Assembly (NCBI RefSeq): GCF_018282115.1
Contig: NZ_CP054308.1
Location: forward strand, 1 to 45,216
Source of the DNA: Synechocystis sp. PCC 7338
Lineage (GTDB): Bacteria; Cyanobacteriota; Cyanobacteriia; Cyanobacteriales; Microcystaceae
Direction of reading: 5' to 3'
Length of the DNA: 45,216 bases
Shown in pieces: positions 39,363-45,216 of the stretch (the stretch's first letter is position 1; the number at the start of each line of letters is the position of its first letter). Below the pieces are notes generated by a model. That model ran no database searches and had not been told where the DNA came from. It worked only from the letters and a program-made list of their open reading frames with translations. The position numbers and the translations under genes are program-made.

Positions 39363-39689
39363 TCAAAAAGTGGATTATATAGCTAGAGCATAAGATAAGC
39401 AATCAACAGGTAAAGATGTCGCTACAAAGTGAAATACAGCGACCTCGACAGCTACCGCTTTCTTTCCAATCTTTCTGGCATGGCGATCGCCAACATAAAG
39501 GCTCTGGGGCATTGATTTCCGCTGACTGGGCAGTTTCAGTCTCGGTTCTTGCCTAGTTTTCCCTGGGGGGCTTCGGCGTCCCTTTTTTTATGGTTCCATG
39601 CCACAAACTAATGGCGATCGCCAGAGGTCTTTATCGTTAAGTTTCCGTATAATCAATAATCCTGGGGCAACAACATAATTGGGAAGGGT
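39363..39689. other. Gap containing a strong terminator
   Basis: About 325 bp between divergent genes. It holds two HIP1 sites (39483, 39612), the plus-strand terminator at 39565-39589, and the leader of the DHFR-like gene. No gene is evident upstream of the terminator on the plus strand, so a small RNA or a relic transcription unit may end there. Confidence 0.45.
39565..39589 (+). terminator. Rho-independent terminator with UUCG loop
   Basis: GGGGGGC-TTCG-GCGTCCC, a 7-pair stem with one mismatch and a UUCG tetraloop, followed by seven T. It would end plus-strand transcription although no plus-strand gene is seen just upstream; it may close an unannotated RNA. Confidence 0.72.
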
Positions 39690-40235
39690 ATGAAAACTAC
39701 TGTATATATTGCAACAAGTGTTGATGGCTTCATCGCACGGAACAATGGTGGTATTGATTGGCTGCCTAGTGGAGGAGACAACGATGGTGGCGAAGACTAC
39801 GGGTATCAAGAATTCATTGATTCAGTGGATGCTCTTGTCATGGGGCGAAATACTTATGAGTTGGCACTGTCATTCGATTCATGGCCCTATGGTGAAAAGC
39901 CAGTATTTGTTCTAAGTAGTCGGAAAATTGACATTCCTGACGAAATTGCCAAAACAGTCGAGTATATGTGCGCGCCTCCAAGCGAAGTAGTTTATCGTCT
40001 ATCAGAGCGTGGATTTCAGCATTTATACATTGATGGCGGAAAAACAATTCAAGGGTTTCTCAGTGAAGGCTTGATTCAGCAATTAATTATCACTAAAGTG
40101 CCAATCCTCATAGGCTCAGGAATCCCACTTTTTGGTTCGCTTCCTCACGATGTCAGATTACATCATCTTGAGACAAGACAGTTTGAAAACGGCTTGGTGC
40201 AAAGCAAATACAAGGTGATTGAGGATGCCGCATAA
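39690..40235 (+). CDS. Dihydrofolate-reductase-like (RibD C-terminal) protein
   Basis: A 181-residue protein of the DHFR/RibD-C superfamily: TTVYIATSVDGFIARNNGGIDWL at the start (strand, xSxDGFIA, then W), VDALVMGRNTYE (~51-62, the GRxTxE motif), PVFVLSSR (~75-82), LYIDGGKTIQGFL (~115-127, GGxxxxxxxL) and ITKVPILIGSGIPLF (~137-151). Members reduce pterin- or flavin-related substrates with NADPH; this subgroup is usually annotated only as 'dihydrofolate reductase family'. It is the first of three genes in a HIP1-free block, and an attC-like hairpin overlaps its stop codon. Confidence 0.9.
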   Translation: MKTTVYIATSVDGFIARNNGGIDWLPSGGDNDGGEDYGYQEFIDSVDALVMGRNTYELALSFDSWPYGEKPVFVLSSRKIDIPDEIAKTVEYMCAPPSEVVYRLSERGFQHLYIDGGKTIQGFLSEGLIQQLIITKVPILIGSGIPLFGSLPHDVRLHHLETRQFENGLVQSKYKVIEDAA

Positions 40236-40283
40236 CAAATCAAATGCAGCGGCAGGACAAAATTCGCTGGTACTATGTTAGCC
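40230..40283 (+). other. attC-like hairpin after the DHFR-like gene
   Basis: It begins at the stop codon: GCATAACAAATCAAATGC (from 40230) and ends TATGTTAGCC (40275-40284). Nested complementary boxes TAACA/TGTTA (40233-40237 with 40276-40280) and CAGCG/CGCTG (40247-40251 with 40265-40269) form the two-step imperfect hairpin with unpaired bases expected of integron attC sites. It is degenerate in the outer RYYYAAC/GTTRRRY boxes. Confidence 0.45.
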
Positions 40284-40327
40284 AGCAGATGTTGAGCCTT
40301 AGTTAAGTAACAAGGAGCAGGGTTCGC

Positions 40328-40900
40328 TTGTTTTTAGAGAGTTTTCTTCCCCAAATAACTGAACGGCTGATTCTACGTCGGTTTATTGATCCAGATCTGG
40401 ATTTGTTTCTTTGTTACCGTCGAGATCCTCAGGTAGCTCGATTCCAAAGTTGGTCAATACCTTCCTATGATGAAGCTCGTTCCTTTATCAGCGAAATGCA
40501 CACAGCAGAGATTGGGATACCAGGCGAATGGTTTCAAATTGCTATCGCGCACAAACAATCCAACTTGCTCATCGGGGACATAGGGATAAAAGTTTACACG
40601 GGAAATCTAACAACTGTGGAAGTTGGTTTTACTTTGAATCAGCAGTGGCAAAGCAAGGGATATGCGCGAGAAGCGGTATCCACCTTAATAAATTCTTTGT
40701 TTAAGCTTGGAAATATCAACAAAATTGTTGCCATCACCGACTCCCAGAATGAATCCTCTATTCGTCTTCTCAAAAGGTTGGGGATGAGGTTATCGAATTC
40801 AGTTGAAGTAGAATTCAAGGGTGAATGGTGTGTTGAGCAAACCTTTGAATTAAATCAGAAAGATTGGTTACTCTCCTCAATAAAATCCGATGAAAAATGA
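40328..40900 (+). CDS. GNAT acetyltransferase (RimJ/RimL type)
   Basis: A 190-residue GNAT protein: LPQITERLILRRFIDPDLDLF at the N terminus, WFQIAIAHKQSNLLIGDIGI strands, VEVGFTLNQQWQSKGYAREAV with the acetyl-CoA loop QxxGYA (~100-107), and NESSIRLLKRLGMR (~143-156). This order matches RimJ/RimL-like N-acetyltransferases that acetylate protein N-termini or small amines. The best start is TTG 40328 with AAGGAG 10 bases upstream. Its end overlaps the ASCH gene by 11 bp. Confidence 0.88.
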   Translation: MFLESFLPQITERLILRRFIDPDLDLFLCYRRDPQVARFQSWSIPSYDEARSFISEMHTAEIGIPGEWFQIAIAHKQSNLLIGDIGIKVYTGNLTTVEVGFTLNQQWQSKGYAREAVSTLINSLFKLGNINKIVAITDSQNESSIRLLKRLGMRLSNSVEVEFKGEWCVEQTFELNQKDWLLSSIKSDEK

Positions 40901-41354
40901 GAATTTAGGGCAGTATTGGCAGACGTACATAGCAGGGCTTCCAGATACTACATTAAGTGACGAGAGCTATGAGGCGCATCAATTTGGTGACTCTTCTACT
41001 TTGGCAGATGAACTGAGTAGCTTAATTCTGAAGGGAATTAAAACTGCAACTTGTTCAGCTTTATGGGAATGGGAGGCAGAGGGAATTCAACTACCTAAAA
41101 TAGGTACAAAAACAATTGTGTTGGATGGAAATGGAAATCCAAATTGTATTATTGAAACAACAGAAATTATGATCTGCTCATTTAATGAAGTGGATGCACA
41201 ATTTGCCTATGAAGAAGGTGAAAATGAACGTTCCTTAGAGTCTTGGCGGAAGGAGCATTGGCAGTACTTCTCGCGAGTATTGCCTAAAATTGGTAAGAAA
41301 CCAACACCAGAAATGCTTTTAGTTTGCGAGCGGTTTCGTGTTGTTTATAAGTAG
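40890..41354 (+). CDS. ASCH-domain protein
   Basis: A 154-residue ASCH (PUA-like) protein: YWQTYIAGLP ... YEAHQFGDSSTLADELSSLILKGIKTATCSAL (the GxKTAT motif), IGTKTIVLDGNGNPNCIIETTEI and FNEVDAQFAYEEGENERSLESWRKEHWQYF. ASCH proteins bind RNA or modified nucleosides; some are ribonucleases or amidohydrolases for modified bases. Start overlaps the GNAT gene, and the two are probably cotranscribed. A frequent cargo of integron cassettes. Confidence 0.9.
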   Translation: MKNENLGQYWQTYIAGLPDTTLSDESYEAHQFGDSSTLADELSSLILKGIKTATCSALWEWEAEGIQLPKIGTKTIVLDGNGNPNCIIETTEIMICSFNEVDAQFAYEEGENERSLESWRKEHWQYFSRVLPKIGKKPTPEMLLVCERFRVVYK

Positions 41355-41746
41355 AGTTGTTGATACACTACAGGTCATCTGCGGCGCGTAATGAGTACAT
41401 ATACTTAAATAGTAGGTAAGAAAGCTTAAATTTATGACAGTTGCGATTAGTTTTTGCCAGTATTAAATGAGTTGCCAGTTGCTAACTTCCTAACACTACG
41501 TTGGTGCGGACGGCAAAAAAGCTATCTGTGGGAGTTCAAGGTTATCTACCACCGCAAAACTTCACCGTTAAGTTAGATAAACTAAAAACTCCCACCGATC
41601 ACGAGAGGTCTTCATCGTTTAGGGTCGCTCTGATGGTCAAGAACTACGACAAAAATTACTAGGGGTTTAATGGCGCACCGCGTAGCGGATCTCTGCGAGA
41701 TCACCAAAAAGATTCACTATGCACAAACCGATAACCGTATCAACTT
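41355..41746. other. Gap with second attC-like hairpin and repeats
   Basis: About 390 bp. An imperfect hairpin spans 41482-41576: CTAACTT/AAGTTAG outer boxes and TGCGG/CCGCA inner boxes (41505-41509 with 41552-41556), resembling a long attC. Then come AAAAATTACTAGGGGTTTA (41651-41669) and the HIP-derived repeat (41672-41705). No gene is seen. Confidence 0.45.
41672..41705 (-). repeat. Short palindromic HIP-derived repeat
   Basis: Reverse copy of 20959-20992 with one or two differences, here in non-coding DNA near the fourth Rpn gene. Confidence 0.75.
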
Positions 41747-42535
41747 TTAGTTGTTTTGATTAGCGACAAACCGATTAACCAGTTCAACATCAATATCTAA
41801 CTCCTTGGCAATTTCGGCAATTGTCAACCCCAGTTTTTTCAACAGAGGTATGGTTTCCAGTTTTGCTTCCAGCCTGCCTTCTAGTTTCCCGGCAATTTTA
41901 CCTTCCTCTAAAATTTCTTGATAGACAGCGGATTCCTTCATGATTTCACTCCTTAAAATTGTTCTAATAAACTCAGGGGCCAGCAGAATTCCTCCAAAAA
42001 CTGAAGTTGCTGCCATGAGATTTGCCTTAACTCGATTATCCTCAATCTGTTCCAACGCAGTCGCCACTTCCCTTAATTTTAATGCCGGGTCAGAGGTCTG
42101 CGTCAATACTGCTAGGGGCAACAGCCCTGGACTTTGGAGAAACACTTCCGATGGTTGCTCCCAAAGCCGAATCACTCGATAACAATGGACAGTCTCCCCC
42201 ACTTGAAAACTATCCTGATAAACCAAGTCATTACTACTATGTTTTAAGTAGATAACAAATTGGTGCATCGTCTTCTGGGGGAAACGACGGTAAACCCTCA
42301 CCCGATAGTCCAGCATCCGAAAACCCATGGTGGGGTCAGGCTCCGTTTGGAATTCCAGATGCAACACTAAGTCTTCCGATTGCTCCAAAATCAGGGAGTC
42401 AGCCCGAATTGGCTCCAGGGATAGTTCCGTCGGACTGAGCTTGGTCAATTTGATTGGTCGTCCCAACAACCAGGCGACATAGTCTTCGGAGAATGATTCA
42501 GCCAGGAATTTGCAGAGATTGTCAAACATAGCCAA
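41747..42535 (-). CDS. Rpn-family PD-(D/E)XK nuclease, copy 4
   Basis: A 262-residue paralog with three [KR]LE units in the linker (AGKLEGRLEAKLE). The core is almost identical to the other copies (EDYVAWLLGRPIKLTKL, DSLILEQSEDLVLHLEFQ). The 5' flank keeps a HIP1 site and part of the repeat seen at copies 2 and 3 (CGGCGATCGCCATCAAATC) but then diverges toward the MFS gene. It marks the right edge of the HIP1-free cassette block. Confidence 0.9.
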   Translation of the reverse strand: MAMFDNLCKFLAESFSEDYVAWLLGRPIKLTKLSPTELSLEPIRADSLILEQSEDLVLHLEFQTEPDPTMGFRMLDYRVRVYRRFPQKTMHQFVIYLKHSSNDLVYQDSFQVGETVHCYRVIRLWEQPSEVFLQSPGLLPLAVLTQTSDPALKLREVATALEQIEDNRVKANLMAATSVFGGILLAPEFIRTILRSEIMKESAVYQEILEEGKIAGKLEGRLEAKLETIPLLKKLGLTIAEIAKELDIDVELVNRFVANQNN

Positions 42536-42660
42536 ATTTTACCGGCGATCGCCATCAAATCGGAGTGAGAAAGTAGGTGATCGCGAGCAGTCATTAAGTT
42601 AGTGATTGTCAAAAGTTTTTGCTGGTCACTGATGGGAGGCAAAGTCTGACCGGCTAAAAC

Positions 42661-43866
42661 TCATGGAGAACAATCACCAGTTCGGTTCAGCAATGCAACG
42701 AGAGCTGTGATTAACATTGTGGCCCCAGCGGCCAGAAATAAACCGGTCAAACTAATATCGAGCAGTACACCTGAAATTGCTTGGGAAAAGGGATCAAGAG
42801 CTACTGCTGCAAACATGACTAGACTCATCATTCGCCCTTGCATGGCGATCGCCGTTTCTTGTTGTAGCCAGGTGAGTGCCAGTACACCAACAATTCCGCC
42901 CCCGACTCCCATTAAGAGGATAATTGTGCCAGCCGTCCAAGTCTGAGAGACAAATCCAAGGGCAATCAGTCCTGTGCCTAAAAAGATTGCCAAAAACACC
43001 AAAGGGGTTTGAAGTTGCTTGATGGCACCTAGTTGGCTAGCAATCCACACCCCTACTAACGCCCCAACCCCGTAAGCGGATTGTAAGTATCCAAAGGTGG
43101 TGGCATCTCCACACAACCGCAGGGTTACTAGTTCAGCAACACCAACAACGACCGGTCCCAAAATGGCGAAATTAATCATCGCAATCAACAGCAAACTGAT
43201 CCGGATGCCGGGATGCTGACCCGCATAGCGCACGCCTTCCCAAATTTCTTGAGTAAGGGTATGGGGTTTTAAAGAAACCGTGATAATGGGCTGACGAATT
43301 CGTACCAGATAGATGCAACCTGCACCAATCGTAAATAAAGTGGCATTCAAAGCAAAGGCAGGGGTTAAACCCAATATCCCGATCACGATGCCTGCAAGGG
43401 CGGGGCCTAATACATTACTGATCTGCTCGCTCCCCTGCATCCAGGCATTTGCTTGGGCCAAACGAGAGTTACGGATAATCCGGGGTAATAAGGCGAGGGT
43501 GGCTGGGTATAAAAAGGCTTCTGAGATACCAAATAGCCCTGAGATTAAGATGATTCCATGGAGGTGGAAGGTGTTAGTCGCTAAAAGTAGGGTTAAGGAG
43601 CCGCTGAGTAGTGTGTTGGCAACCGTGGCGAGCGCGGCGATGGTGTTGGGAGGGAAGCGATCGCTAATCGCACCGCCAACGAGCATCAAAATGCCCCGGG
43701 GGATGGCGGCCGCCATGAGGACGGTGCCCAGGGCAATGCCTGACCCTGTTTTTTGTAAAACTAGCCAGGTCAGAGCAACAAACCAGAATTGACTTGCACA
43801 ATAAATGAACGTTTGTCCAATCCAGAGCCAGCAAAAATTGGGGTGTCTAAGAGAAGAATTAAGCAT
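42661..43866 (-). CDS. MFS transporter (EntS-like exporter family)
   Basis: A 401-residue major facilitator with about 12 hydrophobic segments. The start (LRHPNFCWLWIGQTFIYCASQFWFVALTWLV) and the loop GGAISDRFPPNTI carry the motif-A-like GxxxDRxxxR/N pattern between segments 2 and 3. MFS_3/EntS-type members export siderophores or drugs. It lies downstream of the P450 and its small partner on the same strand (108-bp gap), so it may export the P450 product or a toxic compound sensed by the TetR regulator. Confidence 0.88.
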   Translation of the reverse strand: MLNSSLRHPNFCWLWIGQTFIYCASQFWFVALTWLVLQKTGSGIALGTVLMAAAIPRGILMLVGGAISDRFPPNTIAALATVANTLLSGSLTLLLATNTFHLHGIILISGLFGISEAFLYPATLALLPRIIRNSRLAQANAWMQGSEQISNVLGPALAGIVIGILGLTPAFALNATLFTIGAGCIYLVRIRQPIITVSLKPHTLTQEIWEGVRYAGQHPGIRISLLLIAMINFAILGPVVVGVAELVTLRLCGDATTFGYLQSAYGVGALVGVWIASQLGAIKQLQTPLVFLAIFLGTGLIALGFVSQTWTAGTIILLMGVGGGIVGVLALTWLQQETAIAMQGRMMSLVMFAAVALDPFSQAISGVLLDISLTGLFLAAGATMLITALVALLNRTGDCSP

Positions 43867-43974
43867 GGTGATGGATTGCCAAATGAGGCATTTGCTTGGC
43901 TAGTTGCATAGGAAATCACTCCAAAAGAACTTATCTGTCGATAAATTTAATGCACCAAAGGCACTCGCAGACTG

Positions 43975-44280
43975 TTACCAAAGCAGGTCACTGAGCAACC
44001 CATAGACACTGACAAAATCAATTCTGGCGATTGCCTTCATACAGCGGATTTTTTCGCAAGTACGTTGAATTTTAGATGTGGAAAGTGATTTAATTGACGC
44101 GATCGCCAGTGTCCGTAAGGGAGAAGTCTTGTAGCGCAAAAAACGTAACCCAATGTAAACCCAGTGAATCAAACAAAGGAAACCCATAAAAAAATTCTTC
44201 AGATCAAAGAATGGAAATTTCAAGTGTTCGGAATGAGAGACAGCGAACTCAGCAAAGACTCCGATAAGGGCATCGTTCAA
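43975..44280 (-). CDS. Hypothetical protein coupled to the P450
   Basis: A 101-codon ORF whose TTG start overlaps the P450 stop (TTGA, 44280-44277). It has a hydrophobic middle (FMGFLCLIHWVYIGLRFL) and a basic C-terminal half (SKIQRTCEKIRCMKAIARI). No family is recognised and there is no separate ribosome-binding site. It may be a small membrane protein translated by coupling, or chance. Confidence 0.4.
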   Translation of the reverse strand: MNDALIGVFAEFAVSHSEHLKFPFFDLKNFFMGFLCLIHWVYIGLRFLRYKTSPLRTLAIASIKSLSTSKIQRTCEKIRCMKAIARIDFVSVYGLLSDLLW

Positions 44281-45216
44281 ACTTGCTTTAACAGAACTTG
44301 AATGCCATTTTTAGGGCGTAAAGTAATGGATGATTGTAGTTTAATAATTTGATGGGGAATTAGTTCAAGGTGAAACTTTTGGGCGATCGTCGCCAAAATT
44401 AATACCGCTTCCATTAAGGCAAAGCTTTTGCCAATACAAACGCGAGGACCATCACCAAAAGGAAAATATACCCCCCGAGGCAACTGTTTTTCCAAATCAT
44501 TGTCCCATCGCTCTGGGTTGAACACCTCTGGTTCTGTAAAGTAACGCGGATGGCGATGCATCACCCACTGACTGGCAATGAGCGTTGTACCCTTGGGAAT
44601 GGTGTAGCCGCCAATCTCACAATCCTGGGTTGCTTCTCGTGTTAGTTCGGTAATAGGTGGATAGAGCCGCATGGCTTCTTTGATGATCCAATGGGTATAG
44701 GTTAACTGCGGTAAATCTGCCACAGTTGGCGATCGCCCATCTAAAACCGTTTTCAATTCTGCATCCAGTTTTTGCTGCACATGGGGGTGATTGGCCAGCA
44801 ACATCCATGTCCAGGACAACGTATTTGCCGTGGTTTCATGGCCTGCCAGAATCAGAGTGGCAACTTCATCCCGCAGTTGTTTATCGGTCATGCGGCTACC
44901 ATCATCGGCATCTTCAATTTGCATCAGCATTCCCAGCAAATCTTGATCGCTAGTCCCATGGGTACGGCGATGATGGATCATGGCATACACAGTTTCATCC
45001 AAGAGGGCGATCGCCTCTTGATATTGCCGGTCCATATCCTCCATGCCTGTGCTCTGTAATGATCGGGGCAGGATTCGCGTGATCGCCTTCAAGCTTTGCT
45101 GAAACCATGGGCCGACATTGCCGGGGGTGAGGGTCGGTTCCCCTTCGTCCTGCTGATCTGCCCAATACATGGCGACATCCAACGCATGGGCAATGTGGTT
45201 CGCTTCTCCATCGGCG
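44277..45216 (-). CDS. Cytochrome P450, C-terminal part (joins 464..1)
   Basis: Residues 155-467 of the P450 started at 464. The I-helix oxygen-activation motif AGHETT (279-284), the ExxR motif EAMR (335-338), the PERW segment (~389), and the heme-binding loop FPFGDGPRVCIG with the cysteine ligand at 415 are all intact. The first base of the segment completes codon 155 split by the window end, and the sequence reads DQDV|ADGE across the junction. It ends by overlapping a small ORF; the MFS exporter follows. No membrane anchor is evident in the joined protein, so it should be a soluble bacterial P450. Confidence 0.94.
   Translation of the reverse strand, partial: ADGEANHIAHALDVAMYWADQQDEGEPTLTPGNVGPWFQQSLKAITRILPRSLQSTGMEDMDRQYQEAIALLDETVYAMIHHRRTHGTSDQDLLGMLMQIEDADDGSRMTDKQLRDEVATLILAGHETTANTLSWTWMLLANHPHVQQKLDAELKTVLDGRSPTVADLPQLTYTHWIIKEAMRLYPPITELTREATQDCEIGGYTIPKGTTLIASQWVMHRHPRYFTEPEVFNPERWDNDLEKQLPRGVYFPFGDGPRVCIGKSFALMEAVLILATIAQKFHLELIPHQIIKLQSSITLRPKNGIQVLLKQV

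Noticed and set aside
43313-43792. 159-codon plus-strand ORF inside the MFS gene
   Set aside because: Antisense shadow of transmembrane coding sequence; composition and lack of start signal speak against a gene.
44277-45216. P450 as a truncated pseudogene at each window end
   Set aside because: The two parts join exactly in frame to a full-length enzyme with every motif, so linearisation of a circle explains both ends.

Overview
The window reads as one complete circular plasmid of a Synechocystis-like unicellular cyanobacterium. HIP1 octamers (GCGATCGC) are scattered through most of it, and many gene families are typical of cyanobacteria (XisI, Rpn/DUF4351 nucleases, plasmid winged-helix proteins). 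The two window ends are the two halves of one cytochrome P450 gene. The N-terminal half lies at 464..1 and the C-terminal half at 45216..44277, both on the minus strand, and they join in frame into an intact 467-residue P450. No ParA/ParB pair and no intact transposase was recognised.

Layout. (1) Across the junction, 42.7 kb to 1.3 kb: a P450, a small downstream ORF and an MFS exporter on the minus strand, with a divergent TetR regulator. The shared promoter carries three TGAG-N5-CTCA palindromes. (2) 1.5-8.3 kb: a probable replication/maintenance region. It holds an XRE-type repressor, a winged-helix replication-initiator-like protein, a cytosine-5 methyltransferase, and a methyltransferase-partner protein read in another frame of the same DNA. 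Next come interleaved inverted repeats and AT-rich 10-bp direct repeats. A run of small genes follows (secreted protein, SDR oxidoreductase, DNA-binding protein, HNH nuclease), each separated by a homologous ~230-bp repeat module. (3) 8.5-17.5 kb: a defence-like island with an RHH protein, a PLD-SNF2 helicase, a PIN toxin-antitoxin pair, a large N6-adenine methyltransferase, a DUF4258/DUF2283 pair and xisI with an xisH remnant. (4) 17.5-19.8 kb: a CAP-domain protein, a tyrosine recombinase next to a perfect 11-6-11 bp inverted repeat, and a Phd/PIN pair with its operator. (5) 20-28 kb: a tightly overlapping module of HTH proteins, a membrane-anchored AAA ATPase, a DUF457-type membrane protein, a HerA/VirB4-like ATPase, an adaptor-like coiled-coil protein and several secreted proteins. 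It looks like the remains or core of an envelope or transfer apparatus, and two of its genes carry single-base frameshifts. (6) 28-31.7 kb: a subtilisin-like protease plus AAA ATPase pair of ietAS type. (7) 31.7-42.6 kb: four near-identical Rpn-family nuclease genes set in repeated flanking DNA, separated by a pyruvate/indolepyruvate decarboxylase, a PIN pair, a secreted protein and a HIP1-free cassette-like block (DHFR-like, GNAT, ASCH) with attC-like hairpins.

The most unusual features are the ~770-bp double-coding methyltransferase/partner locus, the gene-separating repeat modules at 5.1-8.0 kb, a CCCCTAGTAA motif dispersed across the plasmid and also used inside coding regions, the recombinase-linked 28-bp site, and the four Rpn copies that differ in the number of a 4-residue linker repeat. 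All functional calls come from reading the sequence and recalled family knowledge; no searches were run.
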